Of a DNA stretch of 64,000 bases, positions 44,935-55,674 are shown one piece after another. Both the position numbers and the translations under genes were made by a program. The first letter of the stretch is position 1. Every line of letters starts with the position of its first letter. Source of the DNA: Schistosoma haematobium (lineage: Eukaryota > Platyhelminthes > Trematoda > Strigeidida > Schistosomatidae); assembly GCF_000699445.3 (NCBI RefSeq), contig NC_067195.1, positions 51,130,465-51,194,464 on the forward strand, written 5' to 3'. The notes beneath the pieces are model-generated. The model did not search any database and had not been told where the DNA came from. It worked only from the letters and a program-made list of their open reading frames with translations.

Positions 44935-45384
44935 TCAACGCCACAAATGACTCAAGTTGGTAAAAGCTAGTTGAGCTTTTTGTATCCGTACTGAGATTTC
45001 GTCACACACCAGACCACAAAGACTGATGAGACTCCCAACATAAGTGAAGCGGTCGACACCCTCAATTACTTCACTCCCTAACATTAGTTCGGGTGTCAAT
45101 GCAACCCAATCCTGAAGCAACATTTTGCATTTCGAGAATGGGGAGAATCGCATGCCGAACATGCTTGCATTGTTGCTTAGAGTGGTCAGAAGACTCGGCA
45201 TTTTGTCAGCGTCTTCACCAAATAGAACTATGTCATCGGCATATTCTAGGTCAATAAGTGAATCTCCCGGTAGAAGTTCAAACCCTGGAAATTTAGATGA
45301 GGAAAGCGGCAGTTCTAAAAGCACGTTAACGAAAAAGTTTAACAAGAATGAAAGACCCTGACAAACACCACTCGAGGTAATCAA
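44935..45384 (-). pseudogene. RTE RT palm, second half
   Basis: 149-codon frame beginning 'MITSSGVCQGLSFLLNF' (motif B, with R to C and degenerate P-L-S-P), then 'LEYADDIVLFGEDADKM' (motif C), 'GMRFSPFSKCKMLLQDW' and 'RFTYVGSLISLCGLVCDEIS'. The upstream motif A (F-x-D-x-x-A-A-F-D) is absent between this frame and 45426. Confidence 0.82.
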
Positions 45385-45425
45385 TTCTAATCACTATGTT
45401 TGTCAAACTGATTCGTCTGTGATTG

Positions 45426-45749
45426 TCACAAGAGGACTTTTGTCCTATCTGGCACAATCAGTGATTGAGACCAGTCAGATGGAATTACGTCCAGTTCCCA
45501 AATTCTACCTAAGACTTCAGTCAATCTCACTGCTAATGCCGAACCACCATCCTTAAAAATCTCAGGAGTAAACCTGTCAGGGCCTGCTGCTCTCCTTTGC
45601 TTCAGATTTCCTATAGCTTTTTCAACTTCGTAAAGAGACGGAGGACCTACGTTAACTTGCCATTCAGGTTGACTAGAGATCGTGGGAAACCGAAGTGTGG
45701 TTGAAGGCCAGTTGAACTGATCCCTCAAGTGTTCTGCCCATCGATCCAA
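45426..45749 (-). pseudogene. RTE linker and RT N-terminus
   Basis: 107-codon frame with 'WAEHLRDQFNWPSTTLRFP', 'RRAAGPDRFTPEIFKDGG' and 'VIPSDWSQSLIVP'. It should continue into 'KKG…NYRG' and motif A but breaks off at 45426 at the deletion. Confidence 0.82.
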
Positions 45750-45862
45750 TCTCCTGGATTGAGAATGAATAATATTTCCATCTTTCTCTGAGATTGTTTC
45801 GCTAACAGTCGGTTTCCTAATACCGGTTTCCTAAACAGGCCTGAACAATTGTCTGCTATTAC

Positions 45863-46834
45863 CTATCGCCGCTCCTCATTATGTTCAGAGCCATGTGGAA
45901 TGAGTTTCCGAGCATCTATCAGTGCGATATATGCTGCTGAGATCCAGTTTTGCTCCATAACCTTCTGGTTTACCTTACTAGCAGATATCACTGCTGTTTC
46001 CACAGCTTTTCGGATATCATTCCATGCTGCCTCGAGGTGAGCATCACATGCATGGCTGCCTAACTGTTTTCCTAGTTGTTCCTGAATTAAACTCTTAGCT
46101 TGACTATCATTAAGTAGGACCCTAAGAGGTTTCCTTGCAGCGTCTTTCCTACGTCCAGTAAGACGCAGACAGATACGCGCTCGTACTAGAACATGATCTG
46201 AATCTAAGCATGTGCTCCAGAATGAGCGACAGTCTTCTATCGAGTCCCTCCATCGGTGGCTGATAGAGATGTGATCTATTTGGGTCCAACGTTGGGACGA
46301 ATTAGAGGGTCGCCATGATAAAAGATATTTTTGCTTATGCTCAAAGTTAGTATTTGCAAGAAAGAGACGGTTATCTGAGCATAGCTGCAACAAACGGTCG
46401 CCATTATCTGTTCTTTGAGTCACGACGCTATAAGATCCACCCAGGTGTCTTTCCCTTTCGCTTAGTTTACCTACTTGAGCATTAAAGTCACCGGCCACTA
46501 TTACTACATCCGAGCGCTTAGCTTTTCGGAGAAGGTCCGAAAGCTTTCTGTAAAACTCATCTTTTACATCATCTGAGCTGCAGTCAGTGGGAGAGTATGA
46601 AAAGACGACGAAGAGGCAACGACGAGTGTCCCTATCTTTCCGAGTCCCTACAGTTCCGTTTAATCGAACAGCGCACAAACGACTGTCTGATGTGATCCAG
46701 TCTACGAGAGCTGGTTCTGCCCTAGGACTCAGTGCTATACCTGCACCGGCGAGGCCACGAGAAGCAGCATCTGGGCTTCCAGATACACGAAGTGTGAATC
46801 GAGTTGATTCTTTATTTTGACATGGTGAGGTCAA
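45863..46834 (-). pseudogene. RTE APE endonuclease with linker
   Basis: 323-codon open frame: 'FVVFSYSPTDCSSDDVKDEF', 'VVIVAGDFNAQVG' (D-x-N), 'WTQIDHISISHRWRDSI' and 'LDSDHVLVRARICLRL' (S-D-H), then the linker 'QLGKQLGSHACDAHLEAAW'. The N-terminal motifs (F-N-V-R, S-E-T) lie further up, near 46880-46990, in other frames. This is the best preserved endonuclease of this subfamily in the window. Confidence 0.85.
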
Positions 46835-47660
46835 ATGAATGACACTACTCGGATCCTGTATGGGCGTTTCGGAGACTCAGAGTACGTTGATTGCGTGAGA
46901 TTCTAAAGTCCTAGCTAAGGAAGCCTGTTTTCCTATTTGAAACAGTTTTCGGACGTTAAACTTTCCTGCATGTAGTTTAGAGCGTGGTTTCTGGAGACCA
47001 GGAATAACGTTTCGCGTACTCGAATCGTTTGCATTAGCGGTGCAAGGTGATAAGGGGACGTCAGAAGGGTTACTCGTGAAGATAAGAGGATTATCAGCAG
47101 GTGTAGGAAGGACTTGATTTTAACCAAATTAGTATCGTGTGTTGTTACAGGTACGAGATTTTATATCACTTCCTAGCTGCTCACACAATGAAAGTGTATT
47201 TCTTGATGAACCTGAAAAGGAAGTTGGATTTGTGTTGGTCTTAACGATCTAGGGGCATGACGACAGAGCCCAGGTGACAACTGCTTGCAACCGGTCACGC
47301 ACGGCCTTTTTGTGGGAATTTTTCAACCTGTTGGCTCCGTTCTTCAAAAAGCCCTACTGCCTCAGACGGGTATCACTGAGTTAAGGTGAGTTGTGACATT
47401 TGTATGGTCGACGTTATCTAACCCCTTGCTTTCTTTTGAGAGGGCAGAATTGGTACAGATGCTAGTTGTCCGACAGAAACATCTTATTGCTGTCATACCT
47501 CTACAGTCATAAGTACGACTGACTCCCAGAACTTGAATTGCTGCTTTTAGTCTAACCGTTCTCCAACCGACCTGCCTGGCATGGTAGAACGTAGAGGAAC
47601 ATGAGTTCCAGCCAATTTAGCTGAGTTAGGTCATCACGATAGGCAAACGTGAACACCACG

Positions 47661-48221
47661 TAAAGGTAGCAGATTCGATCGGTTACAAGCTAGGTTAAAT
47701 CTAATGAACTCCCATAAGTTGCGAAAAACAACTTGGATGTGCCTTTTTAACAGTCAAATCATACGATTTAACAAGACAGTTTAGAACAGCGACTTATGGA
47801 AATATATTTTTTGAATGTGAATATTAAATTAACACACCACATAACTACTGTTATTCACAAACAGCCTAACGGCAGATAAATGTTACGAAGATACCGTTTC
47901 GGGTTTCTTCAGAAACGCAGTAATACACAACGTTCAACAATGTCTGCACAGAAGATAAAGAAGAAAACGTGAAATGTAGAAGTAACTTGGTAATCGTGTT
48001 TGCGAAAAACGAAATGAGGACAAACATTGATGTTCGTAATACTACGTGAACAACAAATAAATAAGAAAATAAGTCATTAGTGAAGTAATATATGACAGTA
48101 GAATGAAAGTTCGTGCAGTAATAGTTTAAGATGAGGATATGTCAGTCTTAATTCATTTCAGAGAATAATCGTCATACATAAACTTTTATCAGTCACTGTG
48201 AGATCGGAAGTACTAGAAATA
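47661..48221 (-). repeat. Gypsy-type LTR sequence of block B flank
   Basis: 47800-48080 in reverse complement resembles 12285-12550 and 55371-55630 (shared TTTCTGAAGAAACCCGAAA and GCTGTTTGTGAATAA). With 48222-48362 it may form a longer minus-strand LTR of the gypsy family whose gag fragments end blocks A and B. 47661-47799 has no recognised feature. Confidence 0.5.
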
Positions 48222-48678
48222 TTCTTTTAAATAAGAATCCCGGAATAGCTTAATTTAAGCCAGGTAGAACTAGATGAACACAAAATAACTTATTGTATTT
48301 GAAATTCGAAATCAGGCACTCATCAAGTGCAGAAGAATCATTAGTTCATACCAACACCACAGTCATATATACGTGATGAAGATAAAATGATTCCGAAAGG
48401 TTAACGTGTTTTTAGTAATAAAATTTGGGCGTTTAGAAATAAAATCCGTGTAGAAAGGAAAAAGAGAGAGGGAAGAAAAAGAAAGGAAGAGGAGAATTTC
48501 TAATGTGTCAGGGAATCAACCGTGATAGTAATTACAATAATAATCGCAAATATGAACGTGAGCGGACTTCGGAAATTTAGATGAAAAGAAAGGAAATGAA
48601 ATAAGGGAACAAAATTTCCAACGTTCTGCTTTGCTTCACAGTCAATTAGATAGATATTGGACCCTGTTTCTATAACCC
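48222..48678 (-). repeat. Block B, left part (gypsy LTR remnant plus shared segment)
   Basis: Matches 7164-7620 at offset 41058 with very few differences (for example CATCCCAG/AATCCCGG near the start, TTTGGAATT/TTTGAAATT). Ends ATAACCC at the CsRn1-clade insertion; the continuation is at 53923. Confidence 0.85.
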
Positions 48679-48999
48679 TGATGATGTCACAGGTATTCAG
48701 TGTTTGACAACGCTTCTACCAGTAACACCTTCTAATATATTTCGTTCCCACCAAGAGAAATCAAAAGACAGAGTCGAGGAGATCGGAAGAGTATATTTGG
48801 CGATGACCAATATATCGGAATTCTCTGATCTAATCTGGCTAGCGATTGCGGTTGATGTTGAGCACGGCGTTACCACACGTGATCTGGTGCAGATGCCTGA
48901 CCGAGCGCCTTCAGCTAGATGAGTCCACTAAAACATATGGTCAGCATCCAATGTCGAAAACTTAGTGCTATTTATTTTGGGGATTTATTTACCGCTACA
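48679..48999 (-). repeat. 3' LTR of the CsRn1-clade element
   Basis: 321 bp, no differences seen from 53598-53918. Followed on the + strand by GATCACTCCCCCCCTAG, the complement of the polypurine tract. Confidence 0.95.
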
Positions 49000-49451
49000 G
49001 ATCACTCCCCCCCTAGTGGGGCAGTGACGACCCTAAGACGTGGCCAGCCAGAAGTTTAAACCCAACGAGTTTGTCGTTGGTAAACACTCTTCTGATAGCT
49101 TACTAAATTTAGCAGCGTCTGGTCGTCTTTCCTTACTATATGGGACGGAGGTACAACATAGTAAAAAAGAAAATGTACAATGAAAATTTCGGATCCTCAT
49201 AAACGTCATCGTTCTTTTCCAGCCGTCCTGGAAAAGAAAAAGAAAATGTAAGTGCATGTCGAAAATACACTCGTATGTGCGTAAAAGCACAATGTCGGCG
49301 GAAAAAAAAATGGAAAATAAACTCATGAACACGTAATAGCGTTAAAAAATTGTTTTTTTTGTTTTGTTTTTTTTAAATAGAAATAAAAATATATAAGCAT
49401 ATTAAAATTGTTTTTCTTTTAAAAAAAAAATATAAAATTTCGAGAAGTGCC

Positions 49452-52232
49452 TTACGTGCAATAGTCGTTTAAATGTTCTGGAAATCTCACCCTTCTTCCA
49501 GAACGCGTCGTTTTAAGTTTATTTTCGGATACTGTCGAAGTATCATCGTGTGTGTTGGTTGTCGGATGAGGTATTATAAGTGTCGGAGTCGTGTCGTTCG
49601 ATTGTACCGAAGGAAAATCCACGTAGATAGGATTTCTTTCTAAATACGCTGCTTTTAAGCGATCGATACTGATGCTATCGTTGGTTCCGTTCTTATCGAC
49701 TATATAGTACTTAGATTCACGTTGAAGAACTTTGAAGGGTCCTTCGTATGCTGATTCGAATGGTCGTCGATGCGAGTCTCGACGAATGAAAACGTGTGTA
49801 CTATATCGTAAGTCAGGTTGAACGAAAACATCAGTTGATTGAGGTCGAGTGGAAGCAGGTTTAACTGAACGCATTGCGTTTGTAAGCTTGTTCGTGTAGG
49901 AGGTTAGATCCATGTTCATTGAAGAGGATGAAGGATCCACGAATTCTCCTGGAAGTCGAAGTGTCGTTCCATAAACGAGTTGAGCCGCAGTGTATCCAAT
50001 GTCAGCTTTCACTGCATTGCGGATACCTAGTAAGACGAGTGGAAGAGCGTCGGTCCATTGTGAAACGTTTGCAGCTGATAGCGAAGCTTTCAGTTGTCGG
50101 TGAAAACGTTCTACCAACCCGTTTGCTTGTGGATGGTAGGCGGTCGTTCGGAAGCGAGTGATTCCTAAAAGTGTGGTCAGACGACGGAAAAGATCAGATT
50201 CAAACTGACGTCCGCGGTCTGTAGTGATGGTTGAAGGGCAACCGAAGTTTGCTACCCATCGTTCGACGAAGGTGCGGGCCACTGTTTCAGCAGTGATGTC
50301 CTTAATAGGTACTGCTTCTGGCCATCGAGTGAAACGGTCAACGCAGGTTAAGAGATAAGAGTATCCATTTGAATCTGGTAAAGGTCCTACCAAATCCAGA
50401 TGAACATGGTCGAAACGGGCATCGGGAGTTTTAAACGAGCCTAAGGGACATTTATTGTGTCTGATAACCTTAGATTTTTGGCAGCTTACACAGGAGCGTG
50501 CCCACTCCCTCACGTCTTTATTCATTCCAGGCCAGCAAAACCTTTCTGCTATAAGCTTGATGGTTGCACGGACACCTGGATGCGAAAGTTTGTGCAATGT
50601 ATTGAAGACATTGCGTCGATAATGTTTCGGCACGATTGGGTGATCCCTACCTGTAGATGTGTCACACAGTAAGGTTTCCTTACCTGTTCCCATCTGTTTG
50701 ATGCGTAGTTTAAGGGTTGTGGACGATAACTCGTGCTGAAGATCACTGTCTTCTTTTTGAAGCTCGGCGAGTTTAAGAAGGTCGATTCCTTGGAAACTGT
50801 TCAAGGAAGTTATACGAGATAAAGCGTCTGCAACTACATTGTTTGCTCCAGAGATGTGTTGAATATCTGAAGTAAACTGCGAAATGTAGTCCAGTTGTCG
50901 AGACTCACGGGGAGAGTACTTGTCAGAAGGAGAGCTTAACGAGAAAGTGAGCGGTTTATGGTCCGTGAAAAGAGTGAATTCACGACCTTCGATGTAGTGT
51001 TGGAAATGCCGTACAGCACAATATATAGCTAGGAGTTCCCTACCGAATGTGTTGTACCTCGATTCGGTGTCTAGCAACCTTCTAGAGAAAAATGCCAAGG
51101 GTTGCCAGGAGTTGTTAACCCATTGTTGTAAGACTCCTCCGATTGCTGAGTCGGATGCGTCTACTGCGATGCTAATGGGTGCTCGGGTGTCCTGATGTGC
51201 GAGCATTGTTGCTTTAGCGATCAGTTCCTTAACTGTGGAGAATGCTTTTCGTGCGGTGTCGTCCAAATTAATGGATTTCGCATTTCCACGAAGTTGGTCG
51301 GTCAGAGGTTTCATAAGTAATGCGCATTTGGGTATGAAACGTCTATAGAAACTTACCAGGCCGTTGAACGTGCGTAATTGCTTGACGGTGGTCGGTTCTG
51401 GGTAATCCAGAATGGCCGCCACTTTGGTCCTAAGAGGTCGAATGCCTTGAGCATCGATAGTGTGTCCCAGAAAGTCTAACGAGTCGGTTCCGAATTGGCA
51501 TTTCTGAACGTTTACAGTTATGCCATGTTTTTGAAGTCGTTCGAAAACAAGATCCAGATGCTTGAGATGTGTTTCTCTGTCCGGACTTGCGATTAGACAG
51601 TCATCAACATACGCGTGTACGAAGTTGAGACCTCGAAAAACGTCGTCTATGAATCTTTGGAATGTTTGAGCAGCATTCCTTAGACCGAAAGGCATTCGCA
51701 AAAATTCATAGAGTCCGAAAGGAGTTATGATAGCTGTTTTCGGTATGTCGTCAGTAGCCATAGGGATTTGGTTATACGCTTTAACCAAGTCGATTTTCGA
51801 AAAGACAGTTGTACCTTTCAAGGTAGCTGTCAAATCGTGAATGTGAGGCAACGGGTAACGATCGGGAATGGTTTTCGCGTTCAATCGCCGATAGTCACCA
51901 GTTGGACGCCAATCGTTGCTGTCCTTTTTAGGGACCATGTGCAACGGAGATGCATATGGGCTACTTGACGGTCGTATGATTCCTAAGTCCATCATGTGAT
52001 CGAATTCGTTTTTCGCTAACCTTAGCTTTTCAGGAGCTAGTCGTCGTGCTTTAGAGAATACAGGTGGTCCTGTAGTCGTGATGTGATGTGTAACATTGCT
52101 GGTTACACACGGTAATCTCGGTTGCGTTTGTTGTATCCCAGGGTACTTATCGAGTAGTGGTTGATAGAGTGGGTCTATCATATGTTTAACTGTGACTGGG
52201 GATACTCTACACCAGTAAAAGAAGTTACGCAA
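49452..52232 (-). CDS. CsRn1-clade pol: reverse transcriptase, RNase H, integrase
   Basis: 926-codon open frame. RT: '[19 protein letters not shown]', '[15 protein letters not shown]' (~residues 88-102), '[15 protein letters not shown]' (motif A), YVDD near 207 and '[12 protein letters not shown]'. RNase H: '[18 protein letters not shown]' (~354) and '[11 protein letters not shown]'. Integrase: zinc region '[12 protein letters not shown]…CVSCQKSK' (~545-590) and DDE residues in '[10 protein letters not shown]' (~609), '[12 protein letters not shown]' (~670) and '[12 protein letters not shown]' (~705). No catalytic substitutions seen. Its true N-terminus is the protease, lost from frame at about 52180. 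Without a working protease the copy would depend on others. Confidence 0.93.
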   Translation of the reverse strand: MRNFFYWCRVSPVTVKHMIDPLYQPLLDKYPGIQQTQPRLPCVTSNVTHHITTTGPPVFSKARRLAPEKLRLAKNEFDHMMDLGIIRPSSSPYASPLHMVPKKDSNDWRPTGDYRRLNAKTIPDRYPLPHIHDLTATLKGTTVFSKIDLVKAYNQIPMATDDIPKTAIITPFGLYEFLRMPFGLRNAAQTFQRFIDDVFRGLNFVHAYVDDCLIASPDRETHLKHLDLVFERLQKHGITVNVQKCQFGTDSLDFLGHTIDAQGIRPLRTKVAAILDYPEPTTVKQLRTFNGLVSFYRRFIPKCALLMKPLTDQLRGNAKSINLDDTARKAFSTVKELIAKATMLAHQDTRAPISIAVDASDSAIGGVLQQWVNNSWQPLAFFSRRLLDTESRYNTFGRELLAIYCAVRHFQHYIEGREFTLFTDHKPLTFSLSSPSDKYSPRESRQLDYISQFTSDIQHISGANNVVADALSRITSLNSFQGIDLLKLAELQKEDSDLQHELSSTTLKLRIKQMGTGKETLLCDTSTGRDHPIVPKHYRRNVFNTLHKLSHPGVRATIKLIAERFCWPGMNKDVREWARSCVSCQKSKVIRHNKCPLGSFKTPDARFDHVHLDLVGPLPDSNGYSYLLTCVDRFTRWPEAVPIKDITAETVARTFVERWVANFGCPSTITTDRGRQFESDLFRRLTTLLGITRFRTTAYHPQANGLVERFHRQLKASLSAANVSQWTDALPLVLLGIRNAVKADIGYTAAQLVYGTTLRLPGEFVDPSSSSMNMDLTSYTNKLTNAMRSVKPASTRPQSTDVFVQPDLRYSTHVFIRRDSHRRPFESAYEGPFKVLQRESKYYIVDKNGTNDSISIDRLKAAYLERNPIYVDFPSVQSNDTTPTLIIPHPTTNTHDDTSTVSENKLKTTRSGRRVRFPEHLNDYCT

Positions 52233-52534
52233 ACGGACAAATTAGTGTTCCCGTCTACTAGCCTCCGTTTGCGCGTATCGATGATCAGATTGTGGTGTTG
52301 TAGAAGGTCCATACCAATGATTGGCATAGAAACATCTGCAACAACGAAAATCCAGTGAATGGGTTTGCGTAAACCCACGTTAAGGTAAACGTACCTTTTG
52401 CCATACGTAGCGATCGGTTTTCCGTTTGCCGCCTGTAAGTTTAGGGTCGATTCGTGAAGCCGGTCGTTAGGATTTGCTGGGAGGACGCTAACTTCTGCGT
52501 CAGTGTCGACGAGGTAGCGAACTCTCGTTGTCAC
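52178..52534 (-). pseudogene. CsRn1-clade aspartic protease, active-site change
   Basis: The frame reads 'VRYLVDTDAEVSVLPAN' near its start, where the family has D-T-G; the essential Gly is Asp. The second conserved motif 'PIIGMDLLQHHNLII' is intact. The frame is open upstream of 52534 into the gag overlap ('LTATVASEQSRLLFV'). It ends '[11 protein letters not shown]' at 52178, where a one-base shift separates it from the RT frame. Confidence 0.85.
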
Positions 52535-52581
52535 ATCTGTGACGAATAACAGACGGCTTTGTTCGCTGGCTACAGTTGCCG

Positions 52582-53415
52582 TTAACGCGTGCCGGCTTGG
52601 AAGTTTCCCGAATTGTTTTTCGAATCAGTCGGTTTCGTGTTGAGAAAATTGCAGGGTTTTCTGCAATTTCTGGAAAGCTTTCCATACTGGTTATGATACC
52701 AGCACCAGTCGGGGTTATCTGTCTCTCGTGGTCTAGAGACAGATCGCTTACGAGAAATGCTTCTACGTGGTGTGCGCGATCTCTTACGGTCGGTACGAAG
52801 ACTAAGATAACGCGTGAGTGTGTGACATAAGTCGGTTGTATCATTCTGAGTCGTGTGAGGCCTTTCTTTGACTGAAAATACCTCGGTAGTAGAAGGTTTC
52901 GTAATTTCTAGAATGCGGTCGGCAGATGCAGCTAGCTCGTCTAAGCCGTTGTTCTGGAACGAGACCAGAACTGCTTGCACCTGTTGGGGAAGTTTTGACA
53001 AGAAGAGTTGTTTGAATAGACCTTCGTCGAAAGTTCTTAGGCCTATAACCTCTCTCATCCGTTGCAACATGTCCGTCGCAGAACCGTGTTGCAGGTCGAT
53101 GTTATTGAAGAGTTGATCTAACCTTTGTCGATCGGTTAGATCTCCTCGTTTAAGAATCGAGCGTTTTAAGATTTCGTAAGGATCGGAAACATCACTAGTA
53201 AACATACTAGGTGTTACGTACCTGTTGAATTCGCGCGGTAGTGCCTTGACTACTGCGAGGAATTGTGCACGTGTGTCGATCACGCCGTGCTCGGAGAAGT
53301 CGGCTTCTGCGTAGCAAAACCAGGCTTCGATGTTGTCGGGCCAGAAAGGCATCAGTTGAAACGAAGGTGGGGACAAAGTCTTAAGCTTGAGTACTTTAGG
53401 TGTCTGTTCAGTCAT
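52582..53415 (-). CDS. CsRn1-clade gag protein
   Basis: The open frame extends from 53541, but the Met at 53415 ('MTEQTPKVLKLKTLSPPSF') is the likely start because the preceding 42 residues are hydrophobic leader readthrough. About 277 aa. It has a capsid-like helical region ('FWPDNIEAWFCYAEADF', 'QRLDQLFNNIDLQHGSATDM'), an Arg/Ser-rich segment ('DRKRSRTPRRSISRKRS'), then the CHCC zinc motif C-W-Y-H-N…C-R-K-P-C near residues 240-260. It forms the particle that packages element RNA. It ends in a different frame from the protease, so pol needs a frameshift, as in many gypsy elements. Confidence 0.87.
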   Translation of the reverse strand: MTEQTPKVLKLKTLSPPSFQLMPFWPDNIEAWFCYAEADFSEHGVIDTRAQFLAVVKALPREFNRYVTPSMFTSDVSDPYEILKRSILKRGDLTDRQRLDQLFNNIDLQHGSATDMLQRMREVIGLRTFDEGLFKQLFLSKLPQQVQAVLVSFQNNGLDELAASADRILEITKPSTTEVFSVKERPHTTQNDTTDLCHTLTRYLSLRTDRKRSRTPRRSISRKRSVSRPRETDNPDWCWYHNQYGKLSRNCRKPCNFLNTKPTDSKNNSGNFQAGTR

Positions 53416-53597
53416 GATGAAGTATGAAGTACGATAATGAACGAGGGGAAAAAATATATATATCCAAGAAAAAACACGAAAAAAAATCACAATGTTCAAA
53501 AAAAAATAAAAAATAAGGCAATGATATATAAAAAATCCCAAAAAGGAACAGACTCACAGTTACAATTAGGTGTACCAGATCACGTCGGTCTCACCAA

Positions 53598-53918
53598 TGA
53601 TGATGTCACAGGTATTCAGTGTTTGACAACGCTTCTACCAGTAACACCTTCTAATATATTTCGTTCCCACCAAGAGAAATCAAAAGACAGAGTCGAGGAG
53701 ATCGGAAGAGTATATTTGGCGATGACCAATATATCGGAATTCTCTGATCTAATCTGGCTAGCGATTGCGGTTGATGTTGAGCACGGCGTTACCACACGTG
53801 ATCTGGTGCAGATGCCTGACCGAGCGCCTTCAGCTAGATGAGTCCACTAAAACATATGGTCAGCATCCAATGTCGAAAACTTAGTGCTATTTATTTTGGG
53901 GATTTATTTACCGCTACA
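53598..53918 (-). repeat. 5' LTR of the CsRn1-clade element
   Basis: 321 bp, identical by eye to 48679-48999. Preceded on the + strand by the tRNA-Trp-like sequence ending TCTCACCAA and followed by ACCCATTGG. Confidence 0.95.
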
Positions 53919-54990
53919 ACCCATTGGTTATCACACTGATAATTAATAGGTGACACGAACCATTTTTGAAGACGAAGTCATCAGGGAGTCTTTTGAACCA
54001 GGTTATGATTGCACTGCAACGGAAGTTTACTAGAAGTCTGTCCAATATGGTTGGATAGCGAATAAAGAGGAAATTCTGGCGTACGTCTCTGCAGGTTCTC
54101 GGAATTGATAGAATATTCTCTTTATTGCGCAAGTGTTGGGTGATACAATAGAGTACGAAGGGTAGATGCCGAAAAGTAAGAAGCATCATCTATAAGCCGG
54201 CAGATAAATACAAGGTTTAACTTAGTACGTCTGATCCAGAGAAGTTCTGACTTGAGTTGTTGACATCTTTGGTGGTATACCTTGTGATCGGAATACCCCA
54301 AAACTGCTTTAATTAATCTCTTCTGAACACCTTCCATTTTCATCAAATCAATTACTGTGAACTATAATGTTATATTCAAGAATATATAGGTTACATTATG
54401 TACATGGTAATAATCTCTATTCGATATTATTGAAGTTTATCATAATGAATGCAATGAGCTTTCTTGCTTCGGATACTTGAGATTCAGTTTACTCGGAAAT
54501 GTTCAAACTGTTTCTGTGACTCAAACCTAGGTCATTAAAGTGTTGAGAGGTCTCATTATGTGTTTTTGTATAACCAGATTTAAGTTTAGGCTGTGGCCAA
54601 TGTAAATAAATCCACTTTTGTCAACATTCAGTAGCAGATCCCACGACACGGTCCGTTCGTATAACTTGCTTACGCCTTCTTGAATTACCGTTGAATGAAT
54701 TACCCACTCTTAGGTCATCGGTGAAGAGGAAAGTTTTGCCATGTTGAAAGAGTAAGCACACGTCATTGATGAAAGGGAGAAAGAGCAATAGGCCAATCAC
54801 ACTTCCTTATATAACACCACTGGTTACATTAATAAGCCTAGAGTAGCAAGATCCAAAGCGAATGATTTGGCTACGTTCTGCTAAAGAAGATTCGAACCAG
54901 GATGAATGGTGATTCCGCATTTCAAACGAGGAAAGTTTTAGAAGAATTTAAATGTACTGAAAAATTTAAAAAATTGATGTTTTACCTCAG
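53919..54990 (-). mobile_element. CR1-like RT relic, block B (uninterrupted equivalent of block A)
   Basis: Matches 7617-8158 at offset 46302 and then 11299-11692 and 12132-12240 without the RTE or the 439 bp insertion. Minus-strand motifs: 'SSWFESS', 'ERSQIIRFG', 'YSRLINVTSGVI', 'FLFTDDL' (54712-54735), 'VQKRLIKAVLGY', 'CRLIDDASYF' and 'TWFKRLPDDFV'. It has several stops and shifts. This segment shows what both sites looked like before the insertions in block A. Confidence 0.75.
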
Positions 54991-55674
54991 AGTCTGATTT
55001 TTATTACACTCTTTTTTATGACGGTTGTACCTTGTAAGTATATGTTTTTTCGTTTCTTTTTTCTATCCCTGTTTTATTTGTAAATGAATATTATTTCTAA
55101 GCATGTGAAGTTTGTAACTAAGATAATATCTTGTGTTATGCTCAAATAAATTAACGTCTCAGATTCATTTCATCTTCAGCATACATATTCATATTTTGAT
55201 CACCCTTTGTAAATAGTTGAAACTTTCATAGCATCACTCTAAACTATTATTGCACACTTATCCTACCGTCAAATCTTACTGCGATAATAAATTATTTTCT
55301 TGTTTATTTATCATTAAAAGTATCTTCTCATATTTCTTATTAATCATTTGGCAGTTCATAATCGTTTATTTTGTTCTGTGTTTACAAACACGCTTATTAA
55401 ACTACTTACGTGTTTCGCGTTTTATTAATTTATGCTCATTTATATTCTCTCCTTTTTTAAAGTTAACTCAATATCTATCTCAACTACACAGAACTTGTAC
55501 TTTTTAATATGGCCTACATTACTGAAACTTGTGTATTGTTTCATTTCTGAAGAAACCCGAAATGATTTCTTCACAACATTTATGTACACATGAGCTGTTT
55601 GTGAATAATAATAAATTAAACTGTTTCACGAATTCCTAGTTAGTACACTACTTCAAATACTTCTAATTATCATA
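54991..55674 (+). repeat. Gypsy-type LTR / leader, block B
   Basis: Corresponds to 12275-12590, with 369 additional bases (55003-55371) not present in block A. Ends CTAATTATCATA before TTGGCGTCGTGATGG. Extra segment is AT-rich and non-coding; it could be original LTR sequence deleted in block A or a separate insertion. Confidence 0.55.

Larger units (their letters stand above)
44180..47660 (-). mobile_element. RTE-clade element, both ends present, RT core deleted
   Basis: The 3' tip with tandem CAGTCAGTCAG lies at 44178-44192 (+ strand), and the 5' leader reaches about 47660, matching 32755-33000 in reverse complement. Between them, from high to low: leader, APE endonuclease (46834-45863), linker/RT N-terminus (45749-45426), RT palm C half (45384-44935) and RT C-terminus (44686-44417). 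About 3.5 kb in all. The same subfamily as 32755-34844, but with an independent internal deletion near 45390-45425. Confidence 0.82.
48679..53918 (-). mobile_element. CsRn1-clade Ty3/gypsy retrotransposon, 5240 bp, identical LTRs
   Basis: Two 321 bp LTRs (48679-48999, 53598-53918), identical by eye, begin TGTAGCGG and end in CA on the minus strand. The target duplication is ACCC (48675-48678 and 53919-53922). The primer site just inside the 5' LTR (about 53578-53597) matches the 3' end of tRNA-Trp (ATCACGTCGG..TCACCA) with two mismatches, as known for the CsRn1 clade. A polypurine tract (AGGGGGGGAG on the minus strand) abuts the 3' LTR at about 49001-49015. Gag has the CHCC-type zinc motif typical of this clade, which includes schistosome Boudicca. 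Block A provides the empty site (7617-7621). Confidence 0.95.

Noticed and set aside
48704..48922. 72-codon frame (repeated at 53437-53841) as a gene
   Set aside because: It lies within the LTRs of the CsRn1-clade element and is duplicated only because the LTRs are identical.
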